Notes under the pieces: model-generated
The model's database searches: none
What the model was told of the DNA's origin: nothing
Seen by the model: only the letters and a program-made list of their open reading frames with translations
Made by a program: the position numbers and the translations under genes
Shown here: positions 1 to 10,847 of the stretch, piece by piece
Layout of the letters: the number at the start of each line of letters is the position of its first letter
Numbering within the stretch: the stretch's first letter is position 1
Origin: Coenobita brevimanus
Taxonomy: Eukaryota; Arthropoda; Malacostraca; Decapoda; Coenobitidae
Assembly: GCA_032717465.1 (NCBI GenBank)
Contig: CM064732.1
Span: 19,665,742-19,729,741, forward strand
Reading direction: 5' to 3'
DNA length: 64,000 nucleotides

Positions 1-2319
1 CAGGATCAATCTGATAATTATGATGTAGTTAAGAGCTTGATTCTTAAGGCATATGATCTTGTTCCTGAAGCCTATAGAGTAAAATTTAGGACAACTTATA
101 AGCAAGCTATGCAATCCCATGTTGAGTATGCAAAAATCAAAGAAGATCTGTTAGAGCAGTGGTTAAATTCTAAGAATGTGGATTCTGATTTTGACAAATT
201 TAAGCAGATGATTTTGCTGGAGGACTTCAAAAGGTGTATTAATAAAGATGTAAGCCTATATCTTGATGAGAAAAGAATAGATAATTTGTCTGATGCTGCA
301 GTTTTAGCTGATGAATATGTTCTCACTCACAAGAGATATTATAAAGAAAAAAGGAAAGCTGAGAGTAAGTACGTTCCCTCTACTCAGAGTACAGGTAACA
401 GGAAAGAGAATAAAGATGATGTTTCTCAGGAAGTAAATACCAGCTCCACCTCTAGATTTCAGAAAAGTAAATGTACTTATTGTAGTAAGCTTGGTTATAC
501 TACGGAGAAATGTTTCAGGAGACAGCGTGATGTGAACAAAAAGGAGTCTTTAAATATTCAGTCAATTGGTCTAGTGTCCACCTTTGAGAGTTCCCAGAAT
601 TCTTTAACTGAGTTAACTGAACCTGCTTTGAGGGGTAAATTAAATCCTCATGATGAAGCTCCTCTTTTGAGCAGTAACTTGGGTGACACTCTCAAGAGTT
701 CATGTGCTAATTTCCTGTCTGATGGTTTTGTCAGTCCTCTGGACAGTAATGACAGGAAATCAGTTAAAATATATCGTGATACAGGTGCTTGCCAATCTCT
801 TATGCTGACCAGTGTTCTAGGCTCTAATGTTAATTCCCCTAATGAAACTGTGATCTTACAAGGTATAGGGAATAATTACTTCTCTGTCCCTCTGTGCAGA
901 GTGAATTTAGAGTCTGGTTTTGTTAATGGTTCCGTTATGGTTGGGTTGGTTGAGACACTCCCAATGTCAGGTGTAACTTTCTTACTTGGAAATGATAATG
1001 GTGGAAGTCAGGTGTGTCCAGCTCCTCAGTTGTCTAGTGAGCCAGTGGCTGCGGCCCAGGATTGTGATGTCCCTGATGTGTTCCCTGCATGTGCTGTCAC
1101 TAGGGCTAAGTCTAAAGTTACTGGTGACTTAGAGGATAATGATGATGATGATGTTATCCAAGCTGACACTTTTCTTGCTAATTTGGACCACTCACCAGAT
1201 GAGGCAGTACTGCGTAGTGTTGATAATTTGTCTCGTCAAGAGTTGGTTGAGTTGCAGGTTGCTGACCCTGAGTTGAAAGGTCTAGCTAACTCTGCTTGCA
1301 GTGAGGAAGAGTCAGCTGGTGCTTCTACTTGTTATTATATAAAGTCAGGAGTACTTATGAGAAATTGGAGACCCCCAGCAGCATCAGCCGACTGTGAATG
1401 GGAGGTTGTACATCAAGTTGTCATCCCTTGTGTTTGTAGGCAGAATGTCATTAGAGTGGCTCATGATTCCAGTTTGGCAGGAAACCTTGGAGTGAGGAAG
1501 ACTGTGGCATGCATTTTGAAACACTTCTACTGGCCAGGTATCTTCAGGGATGTTTCCTGGTATTGTAAGTCTTGTCACACCTGTCAAGTTGTGGGGAAGT
1601 GTAATCAGACCGAAAAGGTTGCACCTCTAGTTCCCATTCCTCCTTTTGAGGCGCCTTTCACCCGTGTGTTGGTGGATATTGTGGGCCCTCTTCCTAAGAC
1701 TTCTTCAGGATTTTCTTATGTGTTGACCCTGATTGATATGGCTACTCGTTATCCTGAAGCCATTCCACTTAGAAATATCTCAGCAAAGAACGTGGTTAAG
1801 GAAATGCTAGGGTTCTTCACAAAGTTTGGTCTGCCCAAGAAGGTACAGTCAGACCTGGGAAGTAATTTCATGTCAAATGTTTTCAAGCAGTCTCTGAAAG
1901 AGTTGGGCATCACCCAGATCACGTCTTCAGCTTACCATCCCCAGACCCAAGGAGCGTTGGAGAGATATCATCAAACACTCAAATCGATGCTCAAGAAATA
2001 CTGTTTGGAACATCAGAAAGACTGGGATAAAGGTCTTCCATTCGTTGTATTTGCCGCAAGAGAATCTCCAAATGAATCACTGGGCTTCTCACCTTTTGAA
2101 CTACTGTTTGGCCATGAAGTAAGAGGACCCCTTAAGTTACTCAAGGAATGCTGGCTGTCGGAGGAAGATGACGTCAACCTGCTGGAGTATGTGATGAATT
2201 TCAAAGAACGGCTGTCCACTGCTTTACAGCTGGCGAGAGAGAATTTAGAAGCTGCTCAGGAGAAGATGAAGACTTGGTATGATAAGAAGTCCAGGTTACG
2301 CCACTTTCAGCCAGATTAG
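1..2319 (+). pseudogene. gag-protease-integrase part of Gmr1-like polyprotein, copy 1
   Basis: The frame opens at the window edge in capsid sequence with a SCAN-like helical stretch (about 60-340). A CCHC knuckle at 472-513 has its histidine replaced by tyrosine (codon 496-498). An aspartic protease DTGA motif follows near 778-789. The integrase H2C2 domain has the second histidine changed to asparagine (AGNLG instead of AGHLG), while both catalytic aspartates and the glutamate of the D,D-35-E core are present. The frame ends at TAG (2317-2319), just before the integrase GPY/F module. Relative to copy 3, three bases are missing and a CAG codon has become TAG. The same frame continues after the stop, so this is a nonsense mutation in a decaying polyprotein. 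Confidence 0.88.
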
Positions 2320-3931
2320 GTTTTGATTCTGCTACCGGTGCATGGGCAACCTCTTCAAGCCAAGTTTAGTGGTCCTTATTTCGTGGAGAAGAAACTCAGT
2401 GATGTCAACTATGTCATCGCCACACCAGATCGTAGAAAGAACAAGCAACTTTGTCACATCAACATGCTAAAGTTATATCACAGGCGGGACGAAAATAACC
2501 CACTCTGCACTGTAGCTGTTCCACCCGAGTCTGCAAGTGAAGTTCTCTCATGCAGCATGAGCCTGAGTGATAGTTTGGGGAAGAATCCTGATATCATGAA
2601 TGATCTCCAGACTAAGCTTTCTCATCTAGCTCCCGAGGAAAGGCAGGAGTTTTCGGCATTACTGCAGGAGTACCCGCAAGTGTTCCGTGCCACTCCAGGA
2701 AGAACCACTGTGTTGATGCATGATGTCGATGTTGGAGACGCAAAGCCAATTAAACTGCCTCCTTACCGCGTGAACCCAGTGAAAGTTCCTCTCATCGAGA
2801 AGGAGCTTGGCTACCTGTTGGACCACAAGATGATTGAGCCCTGTCAGAGCGAGTGGAGTTCTCCTGTCACTCTAGTCCCTAAGCCAGATGGGTCACAGCG
2901 GCTTTGCATCGACTACAGACGTGTTAATCAGATAACCAAAACAGACACTTACCCTCTTCCTCGTGTGGAAGATTGCATAGACAAGATCGGAAAAGCTAGG
3001 TACATAAGTAAGTTTGATTTGTTAAAGGGATACTGGCAAGTACCTATGACTGAATGTGCTAGGGAGATCTCATGTTTTTTAACACTAGGAAAGACTTTTG
3101 CATGTTCTGTAATGCCATATGGTATGAAGAATGCGCCAGCCACTTTTCAGAAGCTCATGAATGTTGTAACAGAGGGTTTGGCAGGGTGTGTTGTTTATAT
3201 TGATGATGTATTAATCTTCAGTGACAACTGGGAAGATCACCTATGCCATGTCAGTAAATTTCTTGAGCGTTTGGTTCAGGCTAATCTTGTAGCTAATTTA
3301 TCAAAGTGTGAGTTTGGTCAAGCTAAAGTTCAGTACCTTGGGTACGTAATTGGTGATGGACATGTTGCACCACCAGGAGCTAAGGTTCAGGTTATAAGTG
3401 ATCTTCCCAGACCTAAAAGTAGGAAAGAGCTACAAAGACTTTTGGGAATGGTAGGTTATTACAGGAGATTTGTTCTTAACTTTTCAATTCTTGTATCACC
3501 ACTTACAGACCTACTGAAAAAGGGAGTTAAATTTGTCTGGACCGATAACTGTGAATCCTCTTTCAGCAGACTTAAAGCTATCCTATTAAGTCAGCCAGTG
3601 CTCGCTACTCCAAATTTTGCTAAGCCTTTTAAGATGGCTGTTGACGCAAGTGATACAGGAGCTGGGGCTGTTTTGCTGCAAGAGGATGATCAGGGTATTG
3701 AACACCCTGTATCTTATTACAGTAAGAAGTTCACTCCACCTCAAAAGAACTACTCAGCTATTGAGAAAGAGCTTTTGGCTTTGATTTTGGGTTTACAGCA
3801 TTTTTCATTTTATTTGTAAAGATAAAAATCAGAGATTGACAAGATGGAGTCTACTTCTTCAGGAGTATTCATTAGACATACAACATGTCAAGGGGAAAGA
3901 AAATGTTATTGCAGATTGCTTATCTAGACTT
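2320..3931 (+). pseudogene. RT-RNase H part of Gmr1-like polyprotein, copy 1
   Basis: This is the continuation of the polyprotein after the internal stop. It carries the integrase C-terminal GPYF motif (near 2371), a linker, and a Ty3-type reverse transcriptase with the LPPYRV entry motif, the FDLLKGYW aspartate and a YIDD catalytic box (near 3199). RNase H starts with the AVDASDTGAGAVLL block. Relative to copy 3, about 65 bases are missing after the HFSFYL motif (junction near 3819), removing the segment with the YTDHNPL aspartate, and an in-frame TAA follows. The tail of the original frame (VKGKEN...ADCLSRL) can still be read out of phase up to about 3931. The RNase H is therefore dead. Confidence 0.88.
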
Positions 3932-3989
3932 TAGACAGATTGTTTTAGAGTAATAAGAAAATTTCCTTTGTAATTTTCTTTTTCTTTGT

Positions 3990-3996
3990 GGGGAGG
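3990..3996 (+). other. Polypurine tract of copy 1
   Basis: The short purine run GGGGAGG lies immediately before the LTR start TGTTACATAG and follows a T-rich stretch. It is the expected plus-strand primer site of an LTR element. The same run (as CCTCCCC) borders the inner edge of the 3' LTRs of copies 2 and 3. Confidence 0.75.
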
Positions 3997-4214
3997 TGTT
4001 ACATAGCCTATGATTTCATCATCCTTTGTGTAATTCTAACGTACAGTATGCTGCATGTTTGATCACGAGCGTGTTCTACCTCACTCCCCCCTTCTACACT
4101 TATAGTAGAGTAAGTCGTTCTTTCTGTTGTTCAGAGCAGGATTGTCAACTCTTTGTCCCCTATGGCTTCATTTGCGCGTCCTTCTTACAAGTTGTATCAA
4201 GCTCTGCCGGCCCC

Positions 4215-4221
4215 TATATAA
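4215..4221 (+). promoter_or_regulatory. TATA box in LTR, copy 1
   Basis: TATATAA sits about 220 bases into the LTR in a GC-richer setting (GGCCCC upstream, GAGCTCAGT downstream) and is conserved in all five LTRs. It is a plausible RNA polymerase II core promoter marking the U3/R region. This is inferred from position and conservation. Confidence 0.6.
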
Positions 4222-4366
4222 TGAGCTCAGTCTCTACATTAATTGCCACTTAGATCTACTCCTCATTTTGCTCACATCTCTGTCCTCCCATGTACAGTTG
4301 TTATTATTGTGAGTGCTCAGGAAGTCTCCAGCCATCTAGCAGCTGTGTAATTTAAGTATAAGTGTT

Positions 4367-4372
4367 ATTAAA
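4367..4372 (+). other. Candidate polyadenylation signal in LTR
   Basis: ATTAAA lies about 150 bases after the TATA box and is followed by a T-rich stretch. A second ATTAAA is at 4673-4678. Either could serve the element transcript; nothing in the sequence decides between them. Confidence 0.35.
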
Positions 4373-4740
4373 TTTTTTCTTGTACCGTATAGCATGAGGT
4401 GTTAATTCGTAGGCCTAGTGAGGTTTTTGTGATTCATGTGCTTTAGGTGTCAGCCATTATTAATAATATTTTGTATCTGTAATAATATATCTTGCATTCA
4501 CTGAGCATTATCCGGTTTTCTCATTTTATCAGGGCTGACTTAGATAAATTTACTCTTGCTAATTTCGTGTTAATCGAGGCTATTGTAGTTAACCATATAT
4601 TTAACCTGTTTTTGCCATTACATTATCCTTATGAGTCCTGAATGTTAGTTGTTAGTTTGAGCATTAAACTTTAACTTGTAATTTTACCTAACTCTTTTGT
4701 TTTGAAGCTGGACCTTTGCGGACAGTTTTCTCTTTTCCGT

Positions 4741-4744
<4 letters not shown>

Positions 4745-4788
<44 letters not shown>
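4745..4788. repeat. (TA)n array shared by LTR end and transposon end
   Basis: About 44 bases of pure AT dinucleotides lie between the end of the Gmr1-like 3' LTR and the left inverted repeat of the next DNA transposon. Confidence 0.95.
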
Positions 4789-4790
<2 letters not shown>

Positions 4791-4928
4791 CGGTAGAGTT
4801 ATAACTTTTTTTATTATTTCAAATGAAAGGTAGCCTGTCTCATAAATTGATGAACTTTTGTTAAAAAAGAAAAAAAGAAAAGAGCCCTTATTCCTTTCAG
4901 TATAAAAAAAAAAAATGATCACCCCCAA
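4788..4928 (+). repeat. Left terminal inverted repeat of the 3 kb transposon
   Basis: The repeat begins TTACGGTAGAGTTATAACTT beside the (TA)n array and contains GATGAACTTTTG (4849-4860) and the CCCTTATTCCTTTCAGT block (4885-4901). It matches the reverse complement of 7663-7785 with several indels. Confidence 0.75.
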
Positions 4929-5112
4929 AACAAATAATGGATGACTGTCAGGACTGTAAAATATCTTAATACATAATAACCAGCAATATACATAATATAG
5001 TCTAGAGGTTAGGTCAATGTCAAACTTAGGGGCCAAAGGAAGTGACGTTAGCACCTCTCCTGAATGTCTCACACCAGCACAATAGCCCACAAACAGCGCC
5101 TCGTGACCATAC

Positions 5113-5140
5113 ACGCACACACACACACACACACACACAG
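5113..5140. repeat. (CA)n microsatellite inside the transposon
   Basis: A nearly pure CA run lies between the left inverted repeat and the transposase remnant. Nothing else is recognised between 4930 and 5810 apart from AT-rich non-coding DNA. Confidence 0.9.
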
Positions 5141-5811
5141 GCTTCTAGAACATTTCAACAACAGTATAGCCCACGTGACAAGACCCCTGCTGAACGAGAA
5201 TGTAGGAATTAGAGATCAGAAGAGGGCTGGCTATCGTAGCGTAAGGTTGGCAGAGAGAGATAGAGCGAAACAGGGAGGTAGCTAGCAGGACTCTACTTTA
5301 TACTTCACTCGTGTGTGAGAGACTTTGTTAATATTTCCAAGACAAATAAAAATAGTCCCATACTAATCGTTACCTCTCCTGTCATTGCATAACAAAAGGG
5401 AACGAAGATTATCTACTTACAAAACTACTCATGTATAACAACCGCTCGTCCACGAGTCTGATATATGTATAACTGATCTACAAAGCACACTACAAGAAGT
5501 TACGAAGTTTCTACAAGATGACCACATATTTAACATTACCACACGCAAGTTTTATCATTTTCTTAATCTTTATATAGATTTTTTTGTAACTTTATAGACT
5601 TGCACAGAACTGTTTAGAACTTCCTAGAACAGTTTGTAACAATTTAGTATGGTTTAGCATTGTTTAGAACATTCTAGAATAATCTAAATATTATAAAACG
5701 GGATGCAGTTTTCAGCATCTAACGGTTATCTTCGCAGTTTGCGGGTGAACAGCCAGCAAAATAATTGCTTAGTGTGTTACTGTTATATATTAAATATTTT
5801 TGTTTTTCAGA

Positions 5812-7580
5812 TAAGCATGATGTCGCACAAAAGTGATACTATCGTGCAGAAGAACAAGGATATCTGGACCAATAATTTGGTGCGGTTCCAGCAGTCACAT
5901 AAAAGAGAGGAATTGTGCCTTTAGAAGAATCTTCATTAGAAGAAAAGTGCAGAATGCCAAACCAAATGCAAGTTGTTGGACGTTACCAGTTTCTTGGAGC
6001 AAAAATCAAAGTAAGAAAAGACCGAATAGTCGAAATTTCCAAAGAAGTTACATAATTATGGGAGAATAAATTGAACTTTTCACATGTGTCAGATCAAGCA
6101 AAACAAGCAAAGCTTGACAAGGTGCTAAAATCTTATAATGAATGTGTCAAGAGGGGAAAATATGCCCTAAATAAACTTTTTGATATCAGAAAAGTAAATG
6201 GCCAATGGTTATCCACTGAAGATAAACAACTCTACCACCTGCAAGTGCAAAGCAAAGGAGAAGTGGGTACTCAACAGGTCAAGTTGCAAGTAAGGAAACC
6301 ACTCACCATTCAAAAAGACGAAAACTGCCTGATGAACCTATATTACCATCAACATCTTCTGAGTTTTCATCTAGTTGTAGTTGCACTGAATCTGATGACA
6401 GCGAATATAAGAATGAAGATGAGACGAATCATCCACCAACCAGAAAACAGAACAGAAGTAAAGTTTCAACTAACTTGGTGACATCAGCTGCTGGAGTATC
6501 AACAAATAAAGCTGCTAAAATATGCAGACAATTGTCACATAATGGTACTGACATTCCAGCTCCAAGTCAAGCAGCAATTTAGAATTCAATATGCAAAAAG
6601 GCTGCTACACTGAAGGAGGAAATTATTGAAAATTTATAGTTGGAAACATGGTCTTTACATTTCGATGGAAAACCGATTGATGAAAATGAGTACCAGGTAG
6701 TACTACTTAAAAATGAAAGAACCGAAATAAGATTGGATGCACTAAGTTTGGAAAATGGCAAGGCTGAAACTATTGCTGAAGGAATTGGAAAAGTTATTGA
6801 TGAATACAACTTATGACATGCACTAAAAATGATCACTGCTGATACACACAGCGTTAACACTGGGAAAAAGAGTGGAGTTGTTGTCAGATTACAACAAATG
6901 TTCTCATATAAAGAGTTTCAACAAACAACAAACCACAATTTATCGGTCGTCAACGTCACATTCTGGACAGGATTCTCAGTTTGGTGATGGATGAAGAACT
7001 TGGCACTAACACCAGTTCTCCAGACATCGAATATCCATTTGTCTCAACTAATAATGAATTGTGAAAAACTAAAATCACAGTTTGTTAATGGAAGAGTAGA
7101 GATCCTCGATATGTCAGGATGGAGAGATGAAGCTTTTGTATGATTTAACACGAATGTTTAGATTCTTTGCAGAAAAAGGGCATTCTCCTTTGATTCACTT
7201 TCACAAAATTCCAAATATCAGTAATGCGAGGTGGAATTCAAGAGCAGTTCTTGCTATCTTTGCATTCATTTTAATACCTACAACAAGGAAGACTTTGGAG
7301 AAGATATGCAGATTCATTTCATACAAATGGGCAGAGTACTGGTTTACTAATCAGAAGTTCAATAAAAATGACTTCAAGAACTTGTCAGAAATATTGAAAC
7401 CTTAAAAAAAGCACTAAACTCATTGCAGAATAACTGTAAGCAGGAGCCATCCTTACTCAAGATACCAAGAAGTAATCAGCATGCAGAACGTGCAATCAAA
7501 GTGATGCAGGAACTTTATGCTGCCTGCGGAAACAAAGCCAAACTGCAACTTAGTTTTATTCTAGGCAATAAACAGTGCTT
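5812..7580 (+). pseudogene. Decayed DDE-type transposase-like gene (family unplaced)
   Basis: The protein is readable only by moving between frames. An N-terminal piece at about 6071-6290 has KLFDIRKVNG followed by EDKQLYHLQ and GEVG. A segment near 6655-6675 reads HFDGK, and near 6838-6880 reads ADTHSVNTGKKSGV. A piece near 6940-7010 contains RHILDRIL. A C-terminal piece has NARWNSRAV (near 7226) and NQHAERAIKVMQEL (near 7480). The aspartates in HFDGK and ADTHSVNTG are plausible catalytic residues of an RNase H-fold transposase; this is inference. The same motif order occurs at 56690-58770, which supports a real protein family. Multiple stops and frameshifts make it non-functional. Its place between inverted repeats fits a transposase role. 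Confidence 0.6.
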
Positions 7581-7662
7581 TTAAGTATTAATGCATTTGT
7601 ATAAGCTCATCTTTTATTATTATTATACATGTAAATACACACTTGCAAAAATAGAATTTTTT

Positions 7663-7778
7663 ATTCTGGGGTGACTTTTTTTTTAAACTGAGAGGAATAA
7701 GGGCTTGTTTTCTTTGATTTTAAGCAAAAGTTCATCGACTTGAGGTACATGAACATAAGGTAGTGAAAAAGTTATACC

Positions 7779-7785
<7 letters not shown>
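7663..7785 (-). repeat. Right terminal inverted repeat of the 3 kb transposon
   Basis: The reverse complement reads TAGGGTATAACTTTTTCA at the outer edge, followed by GATGAACTTTTG and CCCTTATTCCTCTCAGT. It is the mirror partner of 4788-4928. Confidence 0.75.

Positions 7786-7848
<63 letters not shown>
7782..7848. repeat. (TA)n array
   Basis: About 67 bases of TA dinucleotides lie directly outside the right end of the DNA transposon. The following 250 bases (7849-8098) show no recognisable feature beyond an A-run near 7921-7937. Confidence 0.95.
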
Positions 7849-7850
<2 letters not shown>

Positions 7851-8096
7851 CAGGCGGCAGTAGGATACATACGAGTAATTAGTATTAGATCTGTAGCTGA
7901 CAAATGAATGAGACTTTTTCAAAAAAAAAAAAAAAAATCTACTCCTTTCGAATATCATCAGGCTTATTAATCAGTTCAACATAGTATTGTTTTTATCTTA
8001 TTCATGTTCAACTTCATATCAGGGTCAGATGGCTCAAATAAAGCTGTCTGCTTCTCTATCCCACATTTTAACTTCCCACTTAAAAGAATTTTCGTA

Positions 8097-8098
<2 letters not shown>

Positions 8099-8157
<59 letters not shown>
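8099..8157. repeat. (TC)n microsatellite
   Basis: About 58 bases of pure TC dinucleotides, followed by pyrimidine-rich DNA to 8280. Confidence 0.95.
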
Positions 8158-8161
<4 letters not shown>

Positions 8162-8280
8162 AACCCTCGTCCTTCTGTTTCCTCCCTTCCCTTGTCCCCT
8201 TTACCTCGCCCTCTCTCCGTTCTTTGCTCTTCACTTTACAAAACTTCCTCCTGCTCCTTCTATCTCACCCTGACGAACAC

Positions 8281-9095
8281 CCTCTACACTGCCAGCATGC
8301 AAGAGGGGGACAAGGAGGTAGGGAGGGAGGGAAGGAGAAAGGGAAGGATATAGTGGGGGAAGGAGGAAGGGAACTAGGGACTGGAAATTGGGCGAAGGGA
8401 CAGGGAAAAGGAAGGAAAAAGAGAGCTATGTGGGAGTGTAAGGATGAATAAAGAAATAATGTAGGGAAAAAGTGTTGTAGTTTGGGAAATACAATAAGAC
8501 TGAACGTAAGTTTGGTAGATACTATAGATAAGTAGATAGGTAGTGGAAAATGTGATTTCATGAAGAAGCGGAAAAAAAAAAAGACATTTAATAACATGAG
8601 AGAGAGAAAGAGAGAGGTTGAAAACGATATAAACCACAGGAGCTTTAGTATGAATAAGGATACAATATACTGTACAGCTGATGAAGGACGCAAACCGAAC
8701 AGTTTAAAAGAGTTTATAAAGAGACACTGTTAAAAAAATAATGAAGTGTGGAAAGCAAAAAGATATTTATGGAATTTAAGAGCAATTATCATAGTCAGGC
8801 AAACATGAAGTAAAGAGATAGAAAGTGATACACATGGAGGATATGAGAAGTGAAACAGAGAAAATAAATATAAAAGAGTTATTAAGGAAGAGATTCCGCC
8901 AGAGTCTGTGATACTGGAAGGTGGGTGAGGATATAATGGGGGAAAGGAAAGGAAAGAAAACAGGGAAGGAGGATGAAGGGGAAATACTGTGGGAGCGCGG
9001 AGAGAAGGAAAAGGAGGAAGATAAGCAAACAGGAAGAGAGGAAGAGAGTGATTGAGGGATGAAGATAGTCTGGCGAGGAGGGAGATATGTTGTGT

Positions 9096-9157
<62 letters not shown>
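8281..9157. repeat. Purine-rich tract ending in (TG)n(GA)n
   Basis: About 880 bases with strongly G/A-biased plus strand (GGGAGGGAGGGAAGG, GAGAGAGAAAGAG and similar). It ends in a (TG)n run at 9090-9129 that passes directly into (GA)n at 9130-9157. There is no credible gene: long frames on either strand are low-complexity products of the bias. Confidence 0.7.
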
Positions 9158-9198
9158 CAAACAGACAATGAAAACCTTTAGTAGGGGCTTTAATAGAT

Positions 9199-9539
9199 GT
9201 CTATCTATCTATAGCCCGACGCCCTAATCCCGCAAAGGGTGGCCGCAGACAAAACGCCTCCAGGTCACTCTGTCACCCACCATTTGACTCCCCTCCCCCC
9301 AACTCACCCCCCCCTCCCTCATATACCTCTCAACTCCATCCCTCCACCTCATCCTCGGTCTACCTCTCCCTCTCCCTCCCTCCACCTCACCTACAGTACA
9401 TACACCCTCTTAGTCAGTCTTTCATTCTCCATTCTCTCCACATGTCCAAACCACCTCAGTGTATTTCTCCTAATCTTTTCAACCACATCCACATCTACCC
9501 CACAACGTTCCTTCACTTCTTCATTCGTCAACCTGTCCA
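9199..9539 (-). mobile_element. LINE family 1, 5'-truncated 3' end with (TAGA)n tail
   Basis: On the minus strand this reads the C-terminus of a non-LTR retrotransposon protein (RRNTLRWFGHV-type and GRPRMRWRDG motifs) and a short 3' UTR ending in GCGTCGGGC followed by TATAGATAGATAG. It matches 50498-51030 with about four substitutions and one 5-base indel over 326 bases, so both copies are young. The 5' break falls after the frame has lost all catalytic domains. Confidence 0.85.
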
Positions 9540-9960
9540 GATGTCCAGACTTTAATATTATTAGTAATATATTATTTACTAATTTAATAACTCGGAAATA
9601 CAGTAGGGACGCAGAACACTTTTCCTTTTTCTCCTTACCCTTCTATGCTCAACAGCACAATATCAAAGAAGAAACAACATCCTGCATGGCTTAAAGTCTC
9701 CTGGGAGATATATACAAACCTGAAATCTATAGGTTGTTTCTTTTATCTTGGCCAAGAAATGCTATCTCTCCTTCAGTGGCGAGCTAAAATAATAGATGAA
9801 CACCAATACATGATGCTAGTCACGAAGAAGTGCTATGGGAAGGCTGCGGTTTTGACATTATCTATGTCTGCCACTCTGTGAAACATGCTGCAAAAGACTG
9901 AAAATCTCGATTAAGTCAAGGTGAAAAGGATTTAGTAATATAAATTATACCAGTTATTGT
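9540..9960. other. Intergenic, no recognised feature
   Basis: AT-rich unique-looking DNA between a LINE fragment and a (TA)n array. Short frames near 9645-9881 have no recognisable motif. Confidence 0.5.
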
Positions 9961-9971
9961 AAAATAAATAA

Positions 9972-10054
<83 letters not shown>
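9961..10054. repeat. (TA)n array with TAAA lead-in
   Basis: A short TAAATAAATAAA run passes into about 80 bases of pure TA. Confidence 0.95.
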
Positions 10055-10057
<3 letters not shown>

Positions 10058-10299
10058 GTATCGCCACTGCAACCCGCACCACCCAGTTTGCCTGTAGAGG
10101 AGCACTCTCTCAGTCAGTCTCCAAGACGCATGGAAGGACCGTATGAAATATACGAATAAACTGAAATGACACAGTCACTTTAGTAAATGGAAGAAAGGCT
10201 ATTATTAGGAAAAGGTATAGATCTACAGACAAGGTGAAAATCTACGGATTGTAGTCGTGACGTTTTATCTCCTTTATGACGTGTGCACAATAAAAATAT
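10055..10299. other. Intergenic, no recognised feature
   Basis: About 245 bases without motif, repeat match or credible frame. Confidence 0.5.
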
Positions 10300-10367
10300 A
10301 TATCTATCTGTCTATCTTCCTATATCTACCTATCTATCTATCTAGCTATCTATCTATCTATACATAC

Positions 10368-10403
<36 letters not shown>
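10300..10403. repeat. Compound (TATC)n / (TG)n microsatellite
   Basis: Imperfect CTATCTATC repeats at 10304-10358, a TACATACATA step, then (TG)n at 10371-10403. Confidence 0.9.
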
Positions 10404-10405
<2 letters not shown>

Positions 10406-10590
10406 TGGCTTCCTGTGCATTAAGAAAAACATGGAAACTACTTACCCATTTCCGCGACATACATGTGGATATAAAAGAATTACAGTAATAAATTACTCCT
10501 CATAAACGAAGCTTTTATCTCGGTGTGAACATCAAATTATCGCATTTGTGGCATATGCGAAAGAATAATACCCAAGATACACTCAGTGAC

Positions 10591-10652
10591 TCGTAGTAGT
10601 AGTAGTAGTAGTAGTAGCAGTAGTAGTAGTAGTAGTAGTTGTTGTTGTTGTT
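10591..10652. repeat. (TAG)n-(TTG)n trinucleotide array
   Basis: TAG repeats with one CAG interruption pass into TTG repeats. Confidence 0.9.
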
Positions 10653-10769
10653 GTAGACTGAATCTCTTTCAGCAGTATAGGGCAAGTTGCCGAGAATGAT
10701 CCCATCCTTCTGCGTGGGGCTGATATATACTGTAAATATAATCACAGACATAATAGTAATAAAAATATT

Positions 10770-10845
10770 ACTACTACCACCACCACCAACAACAACAATA
10801 ACAATAACAACAACAACAACAACAATAATAATAATAATAATAATC
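10770..10845. repeat. Compound trinucleotide array (ACC/AAC/AAT)n
   Basis: Consecutive CCA, CAA and TAA runs lie directly before the 3' end of a composite SINE on the minus strand. Confidence 0.9.
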
Positions 10846-10847
10846 CA

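Larger units (their letters stand above)
1..4744 (+). mobile_element. Gmr1-like LTR retrotransposon, copy 1 (5' part outside window, defective)
   Basis: This is the 3' portion of a Ty3-type LTR retrotransposon. The reading frame is open from base 1, inside the capsid domain, and runs through zinc knuckle, protease, integrase, RT and RNase H to a polypurine tract and a 748-base 3' LTR. The 5' LTR, leader and N-terminal gag lie before the window. Comparison with the intact relative at 35868-42228 shows a stop codon at 2317-2319 and a deletion of about 65 bases near 3819. The 3' LTR ends directly against a (TA)n array. Integrase before RT places it with Gmr1-like elements rather than typical gypsy elements; this follows from family knowledge plus visible motifs. 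Confidence 0.9.
3997..4744 (+). repeat. 3' LTR of Gmr1-like copy 1
   Basis: The 748-base LTR starts TGTTACATAGCC and ends CGTAACA, giving short TGTTAC/GTAACA inverted ends. It is homologous to the 793-base LTRs of copy 2 and the 781-base LTRs of copy 3. The outer end runs straight into (TA)n. Confidence 0.9.
4788..7785 (+). mobile_element. DNA transposon with long terminal inverted repeats, decayed
   Basis: The two edges of this 3 kb block are imperfect inverted repeats of about 120-140 bases. Both contain, reading inward, ATAACTTTTT, GATGAACTTTTG, then AGCCCTTATTCC(T/C)(T/C)TCAGT, an A-run and a TCACCCC block. The right end lacks several bases present on the left. Between them are remnants of a transposase-like protein (5812-7580). 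Both ends lie in (TA)n, so the target duplication (perhaps TA) cannot be resolved. I cannot name the superfamily. A distant relative of the protein occurs at 56690-58770. Confidence 0.75.

Noticed and set aside
8004..9168. Long S/L/F- and R/E-rich reading frames
   Set aside because: They are translations of (CT)n, (GA)n, (GT)n and purine-rich DNA, with no recognisable domain.
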